From Neoroseomonas marina (GTDB lineage: Bacteria; Pseudomonadota; Alphaproteobacteria; Acetobacterales; Acetobacteraceae), in the NCBI RefSeq assembly GCF_012927745.1, contig NZ_JABBKX010000003.1, forward strand, positions 496,001 to 560,000: 64,000 nucleotides of DNA, given 5' to 3'. Below, in pieces: positions 1 to 9,168 of the stretch (position 1 is its first letter; every line of letters starts with the position of its first letter). The notes below the pieces were generated by a model. That model saw only the letters and a list, made by a program, of their open reading frames with translations. It made no database searches and was not told the DNA's origin. Position numbers and translations under genes: made by a program.

Positions 1-668
1 ATGCGACGAACGACATCGCGGCCGTGGTCCGGGCGCTCGACCTCGCGCCGGCGCATATCGTGGGCCTGTCCATGGGCGCCTTCGCGACGCTGCATTTCGG
101 CCTGCGCTATCCGCGAATGGCCCGCAGCCTGGTCGCGGCCGGCGTCGGCTACGGCGCCGCCCCGGACAAACGGGACCAGTTCCGGGCCGAGACCGACGCC
201 GCCATCGCCCGCCTGCGCACCGAGGGCATGGCCGTCTACGGCAAGACCTACGCCCATGGCCCGACCCGCCTGGTCTTCGAGGAATCCGACCCGCGCGGCT
301 TCGCCGAGTTCGAGGCCCAGCTGTGCGAGCATTCCACCGAAGGCTCGGCGCTGACCATGCAGGGCGTGCAGCGCGAACGGCCCTCCCTTTTCGACCTCGC
401 CGAGGGTTTCCGCGCCTACACCACGCCGACGCTGGTCGTGGCGGGGGACGAGGACGATCCGACGCTCGAGCCCGCGCTCTACCTCAAGCGCACCATCCCG
501 ACGAGCGCGCTGATGGTGCTGCCGAAATGCGGGCACACCATGAACCTGGAGCATCCGGATGCCTTCAACCGGGCCGTGCTCGACTTCGTGACGCAGGTCG
601 ATGCCGGCGCCTGGCGGCGGCGTATCCCGGCCAGCCAGAGCGGCAGCATTATCGCCGCGAAGACCTGA
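1..668 (+). CDS. Alpha/beta hydrolase, 5' end outside window
   Basis: The reading frame is open from the first bases (codons in phase with position 3), so the N-terminus lies upstream. The visible part carries the nucleophile elbow GLSMG with the catalytic Ser, a later acid-bearing strand (VVAGDEDDPT) and the C-terminal catalytic His in PKCGHTMNLEHP, which are the three parts of an alpha/beta hydrolase triad. The missing N-terminal portion would hold the oxyanion hole (usually an HG motif). The substrate cannot be told; relatives include esterases, 3-oxoadipate enol-lactonases and epoxide hydrolases. It ends 10 bp before a convergent acetyltransferase gene. The internal GTG at 24 is not a likely true start because the fold would be truncated. 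Confidence 0.85.
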   Translation, partial: ATNDIAAVVRALDLAPAHIVGLSMGAFATLHFGLRYPRMARSLVAAGVGYGAAPDKRDQFRAETDAAIARLRTEGMAVYGKTYAHGPTRLVFEESDPRGFAEFEAQLCEHSTEGSALTMQGVQRERPSLFDLAEGFRAYTTPTLVVAGDEDDPTLEPALYLKRTIPTSALMVLPKCGHTMNLEHPDAFNRAVLDFVTQVDAGAWRRRIPASQSGSIIAAKT

Positions 669-678
669 CGCGCCGGCG

Positions 679-1128
679 TCAGAGCTTCAGTTTCATGCCC
701 TCATGGCTGGCGACGAAGCCCAAGGTCTCATAGAAGCGGCGCGCATCCCCGCGCGACTTGTTGGTGGTCAGTTGCACGATGCCACAGCCGCGGGCACGGC
801 ATTGGTCGATCGCCCATTCGAACATCTGCCGACCGAGGCCGCCGCCACGCGCCTCGGCGGCGATACGCACGCTCTCGATCTGTCCGCGCCACATGCCGCG
901 ATGGGACAGGCCGGGGATGAAGCTCAGCTGCAGGCAGCCGGCGACGCGACCCGCGATCTCGACCACCGCGAGGAACTGGTTCGCATCGGCCGCGATCGCC
1001 GCGAAGGCTTCATCATAGCCAGGGTCGCCAGGCTTCTCCCGCGCCGCACCGAGCACGTCGTCGGCGAGCAGGGCCACGATCGCCGGTACGTCGGCCGCGA
1101 TCGCGCGGCGGAACACCGGCGCGCTCAC
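679..1128 (-). CDS. GNAT family N-acetyltransferase
   Basis: A 149-residue single-domain GNAT protein. The acetyl-CoA pyrophosphate-binding region is visible as ARGGGLGRQMFEWAIDQCRA (R/Q-x-x-G-x-G/A type), followed by the strand LTTNKSRGDARRFYETLGF that typically closes the fold. The acceptor substrate is unknown; this family acetylates small molecules or protein N-termini in the cytoplasm. The GTG start overlaps the stop of the upstream CFA synthase gene by four bases (GTGA), so the two are probably translationally coupled. The open frame continues upstream into the CFA synthase gene, but that extension is only an overlapping frame. Confidence 0.88.
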   Translation of the reverse strand: MSAPVFRRAIAADVPAIVALLADDVLGAAREKPGDPGYDEAFAAIAADANQFLAVVEIAGRVAGCLQLSFIPGLSHRGMWRGQIESVRIAAEARGGGLGRQMFEWAIDQCRARGCGIVQLTTNKSRGDARRFYETLGFVASHEGMKLKL

Positions 1129-2429
1129 GCGTAGAGGTCCTGCCGCGTCGGCGGCAGGCCCGAGGCCCCGCGCGCCCGCTTGGTCGCCACCGTCTGGAAG
1201 ATGCCGACCGTGCCGCGCTCGAAGGCAAGCGCGCAGCCGGCCAGATACATCAACCAGATCTTGGTCTTGGCCTCGCCGGCTTCGCGATACGCAGCCTCGC
1301 GATGGGCGTGGAGCCGCTCGGTCCATAGCCGACAGGTCCGACCGTAATGCTCGCGCCAGCCCTCGGTATCGTGGATCTCGAAGCCGTTGCGTTCCATCGC
1401 ATCGGTCGTGCCCCCGATATGGTCCAGCTCGCCGCCCGGGAAGATGTAGTTCACCAATGTGCGGAACTCGGGGTTCGCCTTGCGGAACTTCTTCTCGGTC
1501 GCCTTCATCGGCCGTGCGATCGCGTGGTGCAGGTAGATCCCGCGCGGCTTCAGCAGGCCGCGGATGTGGCGGAAATATCCGTCCCGGTTGTCGAGCCCGA
1601 CATGCTCGAACATGCCGATGGAGGCGACCTTGTCGAACTCCATGTCCGTGAGGTCGCGAAAGTCGCGCAACTCGATGGTGACGCGATCCTGAAGGCCGAG
1701 CCGCCGCACCTTCTCCGTCGCGAAGTCGAACTGCGCCTGGGACAAGGTCACGCCATGCGCCTGCACGCCGTAGTGCTGCGCCGCATGGCAGACGAGACCG
1801 CCCCAGCCGCAGCCGATGTCCAGCATCCGCTCCCCGGGCTTCAGCCGCAGCTTGCGGCAGGACATGTCGAGCTTGGCCTTCTGCGCGGTCGCGAGGTCCG
1901 CCTCCCAATCCGGGAAGTAGGCGCAGGAGTAGACCATCTCGGGGTCGAGGAAGAGCGCGTAGAAGGCGTTCGACACATCGTAGTGGAACTGCACCTGCGC
2001 CTTGTCGTCGCGCCCCTCGCCATGCCTCGCGGCCTGCGTGCCCGTATAGGCGTAACCCTTCCCGCCCCCGCCGGGGCCGAACAGGAAAGGCAGGAACGCC
2101 CGGAGCGCCAGGCCCTTGTCGAGCCGCTTCGCCAGCCCGCGGGTCGATCCCGACCCTGCCCGGGCCGCGAGGTCGAGCAACGTCCCGCCCTCGAGATCGA
2201 CCGCACCTTCGGCGATCAGTTCCACGATGGTCGGCAGGCGCGGCCGGCGTACCAGGCGTGTCAGGGCAGCCGGTGTCGCGATGGTGAGCGTCAGCGCGCC
2301 GTCCGCACCCGGCGCCAGCGGCAGCACGGTCCCGTCCCACAGCCTGACCGAGAGGTCGAGCGGCGCGACCTTGGCCACATGCTCCGCGAAGCGGCGCAGC
2401 GCCGCGATCCGGCGATCACCACTGCCCAT
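1125..2429 (-). CDS. cfa: Cyclopropane-fatty-acyl-phospholipid synthase family methyltransferase
   Basis: A 434-residue protein of the CFA synthase family, which uses S-adenosylmethionine to add a methylene bridge to unsaturated acyl chains of membrane phospholipids. The N-terminal 130 residues form the lipid-binding domain. The catalytic domain begins near QVQFHYDVSNAFYALFLD, followed by the SAM-binding motif MLDIGCGWGGL, the bicarbonate/active-site region IGMFEHVGLDN and a C-terminal LYLAGCALAF-like tail. I start at the ATG at 2429; an upstream in-frame ATG at 2498 adds only a low-complexity basic stretch. It is the first gene of a two-gene unit with the GNAT. CFA synthases are often linked to stationary-phase, acid or photo-oxidative stress, but no such regulation is visible here. 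Paralogues that modify other lipids cannot be excluded. Confidence 0.9.
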   Translation of the reverse strand: MGSGDRRIAALRRFAEHVAKVAPLDLSVRLWDGTVLPLAPGADGALTLTIATPAALTRLVRRPRLPTIVELIAEGAVDLEGGTLLDLAARAGSGSTRGLAKRLDKGLALRAFLPFLFGPGGGGKGYAYTGTQAARHGEGRDDKAQVQFHYDVSNAFYALFLDPEMVYSCAYFPDWEADLATAQKAKLDMSCRKLRLKPGERMLDIGCGWGGLVCHAAQHYGVQAHGVTLSQAQFDFATEKVRRLGLQDRVTIELRDFRDLTDMEFDKVASIGMFEHVGLDNRDGYFRHIRGLLKPRGIYLHHAIARPMKATEKKFRKANPEFRTLVNYIFPGGELDHIGGTTDAMERNGFEIHDTEGWREHYGRTCRLWTERLHAHREAAYREAGEAKTKIWLMYLAGCALAFERGTVGIFQTVATKRARGASGLPPTRQDLYA

Positions 2430-2558
2430 GCTGTCCGATCCTGCCTGCCATGTCCGGCATCTACGCGGCCCGCGGCCGCCACGGCAACCCGGCTTCACGG
2501 CCCGCTGGGCCGGGTCTAGAAGCTTAAGTGGCTAAAGACCATGGAGGGGATACGCCAG

Positions 2559-3473
2559 ATGCCGAACATGCTCGAGGGCAAGGTCGCGATCGTCACGGGG
2601 GCCGGCAACGGCATCGGGCGCGAGATCGCCATCATGATGGCCAAGCAGGGCGCCAAGGTGATCATCAACGACGTCGGCGCCTCCGTTGCCGGCGAGGGCC
2701 AGGACGCGACGCCCGCGCAGCAGACCAAGGCGATCATCGCCCAGAACGGCGGCCAGTCCGAGATCTCGACCGAGAGCGTCGCCACCTGGGCCTCCGCGCA
2801 GAAGATCGTGCAGGCCGCGCTCGATCATTTCGGCCGCATCGACATCGTCGTGAACAATGCCGGCATCCTTCGCGACCAGATCTTCCACCGCATGACGCCC
2901 GAGGAATGGGACGCGGTGATCGCCGTCCACCTCAATGGCTCCTTCTACGTCTCCCGCGCGGCCGCCACGCATTTCCGCCAGCAGCAGTCCGGCGCCTATG
3001 TGCACATGTCCTCGACCTCGGGGCTGATCGGCAATTTCGGGCAGGCGAACTACTCGGCGGCGAAGCTCGGCATCGTCGGGCTGTCGAAGTCGATCGCGCT
3101 CGACATGGCGCGCTTCAACGTGCGTTCGAACTGCATCGCACCCTTCGCCTGGTCGCGCATGACCGGCACCATCCCGGCGGAGACGCCGGAGCAGAAGCGC
3201 CGCGTCGAGCGCATCATGCAGATGACGCCGGACAAGAACGCGCCGCTCGCGGTCTTCCTCGCCTCCGACGCGGCGAAGGACGTGACCGGGCAGATCTTCT
3301 CCCCGCGCATGAACGAGCTGTTCGTGTACAGCCAGATCCGTCCGATCAAGTCGGTGCATCGTGAGAGCGGCTGGACGCCCGAGAGCATCGCCGAATACGC
3401 GCTGCCCTCGCTCGCGCAGGGCTTCTCGAAGCTCGAGCGGTCCGGCGACATCTTCTGCTGGGACCCGATCTGA
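2559..3473 (+). CDS. SDR family NAD(P)-dependent oxidoreductase (3-hydroxyacyl-CoA dehydrogenase type)
   Basis: A 304-residue short-chain dehydrogenase/reductase. The cofactor motif is TGAGNGIG near residue 16, the NNAG motif follows, and the catalytic Ser, Tyr and Lys are in SSTSGLIGNFGQANYSAAK. The long C-terminal tail ending KLERSGDIFCWDPI resembles the dehydrogenase part of peroxisomal multifunctional enzyme type 2 / 17-beta-HSD4, suggesting action on 3-hydroxyacyl-CoA or similar substrates. I chose the ATG at 2559 because GGAGGGG lies nine bases upstream; an ATG at 2541 is in frame but lacks a site. The downstream NDP-forming acyl-CoA synthetase fits a CoA-thioester role, though this is inference. 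Confidence 0.88.
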   Translation: MPNMLEGKVAIVTGAGNGIGREIAIMMAKQGAKVIINDVGASVAGEGQDATPAQQTKAIIAQNGGQSEISTESVATWASAQKIVQAALDHFGRIDIVVNNAGILRDQIFHRMTPEEWDAVIAVHLNGSFYVSRAAATHFRQQQSGAYVHMSSTSGLIGNFGQANYSAAKLGIVGLSKSIALDMARFNVRSNCIAPFAWSRMTGTIPAETPEQKRRVERIMQMTPDKNAPLAVFLASDAAKDVTGQIFSPRMNELFVYSQIRPIKSVHRESGWTPESIAEYALPSLAQGFSKLERSGDIFCWDPI

Positions 3474-3481
3474 GGATCCCG

Positions 3482-3931
3482 ATGCGGCGGGTCCTGGCCC
3501 TGGCGTTCTGCGCCGTCGCCATGCCCGCCGCAGCGGATGTGCCGCGGGAGGTGTTGGACGCCGTCCAGCACCTGCCGCCCAGCGCGGCGCTCGAGGCGCC
3601 GCTGCGCGCCGCCCCCTGCGCCTTCGCCCCGACCATCCGCCACCTCGACCGCCTGCCCGGCAACATGGCCTGGGCACGCCCCGAGGCGGTGGTGATCCTG
3701 GCCGGCCTGCCCGGGTTGAAGACCGGGGAACGCGCCGTGGTGCTGCGCCCGACCCGTGAGCTCCTCGCCCGGGCCGCGACCCGCGCCCGCATCGCCGAGG
3801 GCGGCATCTCGCTGCATGCCATCGACCTCGCGCCGCTGGCAGCGGACGCGCCGATGCCGGCCTTCCTCGCCATCCATGTCGCCCCGCCCGCCGCCCCGCC
3901 AGAGGGCTGCGTCGCGCAGGGCACCCGCTGA
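3482..3931 (+). CDS. Small secreted protein of unknown function
   Basis: A 149-residue protein with a classical signal peptide (MRRVLALAFCAVAMPAAA, likely cleaved after AAA). The mature part has two Cys residues (APCAFAP and EGCVAQG) that could form a disulfide. No domain is recognised. It starts 8 bp after the SDR stop and ends 13 bp before the acyl-CoA synthetase start, so it is probably co-transcribed with both. Coding potential is supported by the tight spacing and the clean signal peptide. Confidence 0.65.
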   Translation: MRRVLALAFCAVAMPAAADVPREVLDAVQHLPPSAALEAPLRAAPCAFAPTIRHLDRLPGNMAWARPEAVVILAGLPGLKTGERAVVLRPTRELLARAATRARIAEGGISLHAIDLAPLAADAPMPAFLAIHVAPPAAPPEGCVAQGTR

Positions 3932-3944
3932 ACCGGACCCGATC

Positions 3945-5996
3945 ATGACCGCGCTCGCCCCTGCCCTGCTCAACCCGCGCCGCATCGCCCTCGTCGGCGC
4001 GTCGGCCGACCCGAAGCGGCTGACGGCGCGGGCGCAGATCTACCTGCGCAAGCACGGCTTCGACGGGGATCTCTACCCGGTGAACCCGCGCGCCGAGGAA
4101 GTCCTCGGCGAGAAGTCCTATCCCACCATCGCGGATATCCCTGGCCCGGTGGACCTCGCCTACCTGCTGCTCGGCACCGAGCATGTCGAAGGCGTCATCG
4201 CCGACGTCGCAGCCAAAGGCATCAAGGTCGCGGCCATCCTCGCCGACGGCTTCGCCGAGGCGGGGCCGGAAGGCCAGGCGCGCCAGGCGCGGCTGCTCGC
4301 TACCGCCAAGGCGGCGGGGGTGCGGATCCTCGGGCCGAACTCGATGGGGCTGATCAACCTCAACAGCCGCACCGCCTGCTCGGTGAACGCGGCGCTGGAA
4401 GCGGAGAGCCTTCCTGCCGGGCGGCTCGCGCTGGTGTCGCAGTCGGGCTCGATGCTCGGCGCCATCATGGCGCGCGGCGCTGCGCGGGGCCTCGGCTTCT
4501 CGCACCTGATCAGCACCGGCAACGAGGCCGACCTGACGGCGAGCGAGATCGCCGGCCTGCTGGTGGACGACCCGCAGGTCGACGCCATCCTGCTGTTCCT
4601 TGAAGCCATCCGCCGCGCCGACCTGCTGGCCGAGGCCACCCGCCGGGCGCATGCGGCCGGCAAGCCGATCATCGCCTTCAAGCTCGGCCGCTCGGCCTTC
4701 GGGGCGGAATTGGCGAACAGCCACACCGGCGCGCTGGCGGGATCGGACGCCGCCGCCGACGCCTTCTTCCGCGCCAACGGCATCGCGCGGGTGACGATGA
4801 TCGAGGCGCTGCTCGAGGCCCCCGCACTGTTCATCGGGCGCAAGCCGCTCGCCGCGCCGAAGCGCGCCGTCTCGGTGATGACGACGACGGGCGGCGGCGG
4901 GGCGATGGCGGTCGATGCGCTCGGCGTCGCCGGCATCGAGACGCGCGCGCCGAACGAGACCGCCGTGGAAGGCCTCAAGGCCGCCGGCCTGCCGCATCAC
5001 GGGCGGATGATCGACGTGACGCTCGCCGGCACGCGGGCGGACAAGGTACAGGCGGCGCTCTCCGCGCTCGCCGCCGATCCGGACACGGACCTCGCATTGT
5101 CGGTGATCGGGTCCTCGGCGCAGTTCCGCCCGCATGATGCCGTCGCCGGCATCCTGGGCGCGGCGCGGTCGGGGCTGGCGAAGCCCGTCGCGGCCTTCCT
5201 GGTGCCGCAGGCGGATGTCTCCCTGCGGATGCTGGGCGAGGCCGGCATCGCCGCCTTCCGCACCCCGGAATCCTGCGCCGATGTGATCCGCGCCTTCATT
5301 GAATGGCAGGCGCCGCGCGCGGTCCCTGCCGCGCCGGCGCTGGCGCACGCCCTGGCCGCCCGGCCTGACGAGGCCGACGCCCGCCGGCTGTTCGAGGCGC
5401 TCGGCCTTGCCACCGGCTTCGCGGTCATGGCGACGCCGGATGCCGTGCCGGAGGGCCTGCGCTACCCGGTCGCGCTCAAGATCCTGTCGCCCGACCTCGC
5501 CCACAAGACCGAGGTCGGGGGGGTCGCGCTCAACCTCCCCGACGCCGCCGCGCTCAAGGCCGCGGCGACGGAAATGCTGGCGCGCGTGAAGGCCAGGGCC
5601 CCGCATGCGACCATCACCGGCTTCCTGGTCCAGCCAATGGCCAAGGGCCTGGCCGAGGCCATCCTCGGCTTCCGTCGCGACCCGGAATCGGGCCCGGTCG
5701 TGTTGGTCGGCGCCGGCGGCGTGATGGCGGAACTGCACCGGGACACCGCGCTGCGCTGCGCCCCGCTCAGCGAAGCCGAGGCCCACGCCATGATCGCCGA
5801 GGTGAAGGGCCTCAAGCCTCTGGCCGGCTGGCGCGGCCTGCCGAAGGGCGACCTCGACGCCCTTGCCCGTGCCATCGTGGCGGTATCCCGCCTGGCCGCC
5901 GTGGCCGAGGTCTCGGAAGCCGAGATCAACCCGCTGATCGTCCATGCCGAGGGCCAGGGCGTCACGGTCGCCGATGCCTGGGTGGTACGTGCCTGA
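3945..5996 (+). CDS. Acetate/acyl-CoA synthetase, NDP-forming (fused alpha-beta)
   Basis: A 683-residue fused NDP-forming acyl-CoA synthetase. Domain order: CoA-binding Rossmann domain (about residues 5-130, RRIALVGASADPKRL), succinyl-CoA-ligase-like alpha domain with the phosphohistidine region NSHTGALAGSDAAADAFFR (near 260), and an ATP-grasp beta domain in the C-terminal 230 residues (KTEVGGVALNLPD, EINPLIVHAEG). The family interconverts acyl-CoA + ADP + Pi with acid + ATP + CoA; the acyl group is unknown, and some relatives act on benzoate, ferulate or DMSP. The ATG at 3945 sits just before the conserved N-terminus. The open frame extends upstream but overlaps the secreted protein gene. 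The 3' end overlaps the ASCH gene. Confidence 0.9.
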   Translation: MTALAPALLNPRRIALVGASADPKRLTARAQIYLRKHGFDGDLYPVNPRAEEVLGEKSYPTIADIPGPVDLAYLLLGTEHVEGVIADVAAKGIKVAAILADGFAEAGPEGQARQARLLATAKAAGVRILGPNSMGLINLNSRTACSVNAALEAESLPAGRLALVSQSGSMLGAIMARGAARGLGFSHLISTGNEADLTASEIAGLLVDDPQVDAILLFLEAIRRADLLAEATRRAHAAGKPIIAFKLGRSAFGAELANSHTGALAGSDAAADAFFRANGIARVTMIEALLEAPALFIGRKPLAAPKRAVSVMTTTGGGGAMAVDALGVAGIETRAPNETAVEGLKAAGLPHHGRMIDVTLAGTRADKVQAALSALAADPDTDLALSVIGSSAQFRPHDAVAGILGAARSGLAKPVAAFLVPQADVSLRMLGEAGIAAFRTPESCADVIRAFIEWQAPRAVPAAPALAHALAARPDEADARRLFEALGLATGFAVMATPDAVPEGLRYPVALKILSPDLAHKTEVGGVALNLPDAAALKAAATEMLARVKARAPHATITGFLVQPMAKGLAEAILGFRRDPESGPVVLVGAGGVMAELHRDTALRCAPLSEAEAHAMIAEVKGLKPLAGWRGLPKGDLDALARAIVAVSRLAAVAEVSEAEINPLIVHAEGQGVTVADAWVVRA

Positions 5997-6462
5997 CCGC
6001 ACGCCCGAGGTCGCGGCCTTCTGGGCGGCGTATCGCGCCGCCGCCGGCCTCGATCACGACCGCTATGACGTGGTGGCCCACGGGCACACCCCCGCGATCG
6101 CGGACGCGCTCGCCGCGCTGATCCTCGCGGGCGCCAAGCGAGCAACGGCGTCGCTGGCGCGCGACTACGGGCCGGGCAAGGCGCCGCGCCCGGCGCCAGG
6201 GGACCATGTGCTGGTGGTGGACGGGTCGGGACGCCCCACCTGCATCTGGCAGACGACCGAGGTCACGGTCGGCCCCTTCGCCGGCGTCACGGACGACTTC
6301 GCCTGGGTCGAGGGCGAAGGCGACCGCAGCCGTGCGACCTGGCTCGCCAACCATCGGGAGTTCTTCGGCTGGCAGGCCGAGCGCGACGGCTTCGTCCTGA
6401 CCGATGACGAACCCGTCGTCTTCGAGCGCTTCCGCATGGTCTGGCCGACGCCCGACCCGTGA
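5974..6462 (+). CDS. ASCH domain-containing protein
   Basis: A protein of about 162 residues that resembles the ASCH (PUA-like) family: N-terminal FWAAYRAA helix, GAKRATASLARDY, a GDHVLVVDGSGRPTCIWQTT strand block and the late EFFGWQAERDG motif. ASCH proteins are thought to bind RNA or act on modified nucleosides; YqfB-like members are amidohydrolases for N4-acetylcytidine, but this is a different branch. Two starts are possible: ATG at 5974 and GTG at 5989. Both overlap the end of the acyl-CoA synthetase gene, so translation is likely coupled. No substrate is inferred. Confidence 0.75.
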   Translation: MPGWYVPDRTPEVAAFWAAYRAAAGLDHDRYDVVAHGHTPAIADALAALILAGAKRATASLARDYGPGKAPRPAPGDHVLVVDGSGRPTCIWQTTEVTVGPFAGVTDDFAWVEGEGDRSRATWLANHREFFGWQAERDGFVLTDDEPVVFERFRMVWPTPDP

Positions 6463-6499
6463 CCTTTTCGTCCGCCCACCCCGGTGCCACGCTGACGCC

Positions 6500-7312
6500 A
6501 TGACCCCCGCCGACCTGATCCACAACCGCTACGGCATCGTCCCCTTCGAACCGCCGGAGGAGGTCGCCCCGGCGCTCGCCGCCCTGCTCGACCGCCGGGT
6601 GACGCGGCGCTACCGCACCGACGAGGTGCCGGACCCGCTGCTCGACACGGTCCTGGCCGCGGCGCAATCCGCCCCGTCCAAATCGGACCTGCAACAGTAT
6701 TCGATCGTGGTGACGCGCGATCCGGCGAAGATCGCCAAGGTCGCCGACTGGATCGGCACCATGCCCTGGATCAAGGACGCCCCGGTCCTGCTGCTGTTCT
6801 GCGGGGACATGCGCCGCGGGCAGCAGGCCTGCGCGAAGCATGGCCGGCCCCACGCCAACAACAACATGGACACCTTCCTCAACACCGCGGTCGATGCCGC
6901 GCTGGCCATGGGGATGGCGATCGCGGCGGCCGACGCCGCGGGGCTCGGCACCTGCCCGATCTCCTATGTCCGCAGCCATATCGAGAAGGTCGCGCCCCTC
7001 TTTGGCCTGCCCGAGGGCGTCTATCCGCTCGCCGGGCTGACCCTCGGCTGGCCGGCGGCGCAGAACGAGGTCACGCCGCGGCTGCCGCCCTCGGTCATCG
7101 TGCATCGGGAGACCTATCGCGACACCGGCCTCGAGGACGCGCTCTCGGACTACGACGCCCTCCGCCCGAAGCAGAAGCCGCGCTACCCCGAGATCCACGG
7201 CCCCGCCCCGGAGGGCTGCACCTGGTCGGAGAATGCCGCGCGGCAGCTTTCGGTGCCGGAACGCTTCGGCTTCCGGACCTGGCTACGCCTGAGGGGCTTC
7301 GCGCTTGACTGA
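6500..7312 (+). CDS. Nitroreductase family protein
   Basis: A 270-residue FMN-dependent nitroreductase-family enzyme. The N-terminal LLDRRVTRRYRTDEVPD supplies the family's FMN phosphate-binding Arg residues, and AAQSAPSKSDLQQYSIVV and AAADAAGLGTCPISYVR match the flavin-binding and dimer regions. Such proteins reduce nitroaromatics, quinones or enones with NAD(P)H in the cytoplasm. ATG 6500 is chosen because the upstream in-frame extension encodes part of the ASCH gene's other frame. The stop overlaps the TTG start of the following NUDIX gene by eight bases, indicating an operon with it. Confidence 0.9.
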   Translation: MTPADLIHNRYGIVPFEPPEEVAPALAALLDRRVTRRYRTDEVPDPLLDTVLAAAQSAPSKSDLQQYSIVVTRDPAKIAKVADWIGTMPWIKDAPVLLLFCGDMRRGQQACAKHGRPHANNNMDTFLNTAVDAALAMGMAIAAADAAGLGTCPISYVRSHIEKVAPLFGLPEGVYPLAGLTLGWPAAQNEVTPRLPPSVIVHRETYRDTGLEDALSDYDALRPKQKPRYPEIHGPAPEGCTWSENAARQLSVPERFGFRTWLRLRGFALD

Positions 7313-7976
7313 CGCGCTGGCCGACAATCCCGGCGGCGCCGATGCCGAGGGCCGGTCCCGCCGCACCGTCCGTCCCCGCGACGCCGCGAGTCTGATCCTG
7401 TGGCGCGTCGGCCCCGCGGGCCCCGAGGTGCTGATGGGTCGGCGCCATGCGCGCCACCGGTTCATGCCGGACGTCATGGTCTTCCCCGGCGGCCGGGTGG
7501 ATGCCGACGACCACCGCCAGCCGGCGACCAGCGAACTGGCCCCGGCCACGCGGCGGATGCTGGAACGCCGGGCCACACCCGGCCGGGCGCGTGCCATCGG
7601 CATCGCCGCCGCGCGGGAATTGTTCGAGGAAACCGGCCTGGTCCTGGGCGAACGGCGGGGGGAGGCGGTCGCGGCCGACCTCGGCGCCCTGCACTATGTC
7701 TGCCGCGCCGTGACGCCTGGCGGCCGGCCGATCCGGTTCAACGCCCGCTTCCTCGCCGCCCCGGCCGAGGCCGTTCATGGCGAGATCGCGGGCTCGGGCG
7801 AACTGGAACACCTCGGCTGGTTCACGCCCGAGGCCGCCCATCGCCACCGCGTCGCGGACATCACGGCGAAGGTGCTGCTGGAATTCCTGGACTGGCTGGA
7901 GATGTCGCCCAAGGCGCGAAACTCACGCCCGCTGATCGTCTTCCGCGGGATGGACAATCGCCATCAGGAACGGTGA
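7305..7976 (+). CDS. NUDIX hydrolase
   Basis: A 223-residue NUDIX protein. The NUDIX helix is seen as AARELFEETGL near residue 103, giving the REUXEEXGU core with metal-binding Glu residues. The upstream VMVFPGGRVDADD matches the strand that enters the active site in the larger, CoA-diphosphatase-like or DUF-type NUDIX branch. It hydrolyses a nucleoside diphosphate linked to another group; the precise substrate is unknown. It starts with TTG, overlapping the nitroreductase stop. The 3' end overlaps a convergent small membrane protein gene by 13 bases. Confidence 0.85.
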   Translation: MTDALADNPGGADAEGRSRRTVRPRDAASLILWRVGPAGPEVLMGRRHARHRFMPDVMVFPGGRVDADDHRQPATSELAPATRRMLERRATPGRARAIGIAAARELFEETGLVLGERRGEAVAADLGALHYVCRAVTPGGRPIRFNARFLAAPAEAVHGEIAGSGELEHLGWFTPEAAHRHRVADITAKVLLEFLDWLEMSPKARNSRPLIVFRGMDNRHQER

Positions 7977-8170
7977 TCGACCTCCCGGTCGCGCCGAGGC
8001 TCCATCATCATCAGCCCGACGAGCATCAGCGCCCCGCCGCCCAGCGCCAGCACCGCGGCGACCGCGAGCGGCATGCGGCCCGGCGCCGTCACGTCGCCCA
8101 GCAGGGCGATGACGAGCAGCAGATTCCCGAGCAGTCCGGCTCCGATCAGGGTCAGGGGGATGATGGGCAT
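7964..8170 (-). CDS. Small two-helix membrane protein, unknown function
   Basis: A 68-residue protein with two predicted membrane helices (PLTLIGAGLLGNLLLVIALL and AVAAVLALGGGALMLVGLMM) and a charged tail (EPRRDREVDHRS). It converges on the NUDIX gene with a 13-base overlap. The ATG at 8170 is preferred over an upstream extension (to 8275) that looks non-coding. No family is recognised; the clear two-helix hydrophobic pattern supports it being real. Confidence 0.5.
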   Translation of the reverse strand: MPIIPLTLIGAGLLGNLLLVIALLGDVTAPGRMPLAVAAVLALGGGALMLVGLMMMEPRRDREVDHRS

Positions 8171-8317
8171 GGCGTCGCTCCGTTCATCCTCATTAGAAAC
8201 TGCCCGCGGCGGCGGCAGCGGGACGCTCAGGGGGCAAGTTTGTGGCAGGGCCTGCATGGACAGCAGGGCAGCCATCTGGGAAGTGTTGGTCCCGATTCAT
8301 GAAGAGGAGGTTTCGCC

Positions 8318-9160
8318 ATGCGCAGGCTCATCGCCGCCGCTCTCCTGTCGGCCGTCATCGCCGGGCCGGCCCTGGCGCAGGGCGGCCAGCCACCGTTGCG
8401 CTGCGGCGTGGACGGGACCTTCGCGCCGCACGCCTTCCCCAACCTGCAGGGCGGCGTCCAGGGCTTCCAGGTTGACCTGTTCCGCGAGGTCGCGCGCCGC
8501 ATGGGCCGCGAGATCGTGATCGAATCCGCGGCCTTCTCCGGTCTCATTCCGGCGCTGAATGCCGGGCGCTACGACTTCCTCTGCGCGCCCACCACGGTGA
8601 CGCGGGAGCGCGCCGAGGCGCTGCTGTTCACCGAGGGCTACCTCTGGACCGAACTCCAGTTCGGCATCCGCCGCGGCACGCCGCCGATCCGTTCGGAGGA
8701 GGACCTGCGCGGCAAGACCATCAGCGTGAACAAGGGCACGCCCTACGAGCAGTGGGTGAACAACAACCGCGAGCGGCTGAACCTCACCCTCCTCGCCTTC
8801 GACAGCCAGGCCGATGCGGCCCAGGCCGTCATCCAGGGCCGCGCCTATGCGAATCTCTCGGGCAACACGGTCATCCGCTACTCGGCCTCGCGCACGCCGC
8901 AATTCGTGGCCGACTACGTGCTGCCGGGCACGCGCTTCCACTGGGGCACGCCCTTCCGCCGCGATTCCGGCGCGCTGCGCAACCAGGTCGAGGACATCAT
9001 CGTTTGCATGAAGCGGGACGGCACCGTCGCGCGCCTGTCCGAGCGCTGGTTCGGCAATGCCCCCGGCGACGACCAGGCCGAGCGCATCGTCTTCCCGGGC
9101 TACGGCGTGCCGGACATGCCGGGCTACGACCCGACGCCGCAGAACCCGACCTGCGGGTGA
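8318..9160 (+). CDS. Transporter substrate-binding protein (polar amino acid ABC type)
   Basis: A 280-residue periplasmic solute-binding protein of the SBP_bac_3 family. It has a signal peptide ([20 protein letters not shown]), the first-lobe signature [15 protein letters not shown]...[15 protein letters not shown] and the second-lobe [13 protein letters not shown]. The conserved aromatic and Arg ligand contacts typical of amino acid binders are partly present; the exact ligand is not predictable. A strong GAGGAGG site sits about seven bases before the ATG. It opens an ABC transporter set with the ATPase at 9169 and two permeases at 10628 and 11311. Confidence 0.88.
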   Translation: MRRLIAAALLSAVIAGPALAQGGQPPLRCGVDGTFAPHAFPNLQGGVQGFQVDLFREVARRMGREIVIESAAFSGLIPALNAGRYDFLCAPTTVTRERAEALLFTEGYLWTELQFGIRRGTPPIRSEEDLRGKTISVNKGTPYEQWVNNNRERLNLTLLAFDSQADAAQAVIQGRAYANLSGNTVIRYSASRTPQFVADYVLPGTRFHWGTPFRRDSGALRNQVEDIIVCMKRDGTVARLSERWFGNAPGDDQAERIVFPGYGVPDMPGYDPTPQNPTCG

Positions 9161-9168
9161 GCAGCGCC

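Noticed and set aside
2532..6002. Open frame of 1156 codons on the minus strand
   Set aside because: It is antisense to the SDR and NDP-forming synthetase genes, is rich in Arg, His and Gly with no domain, and reflects the GC bias of third positions.
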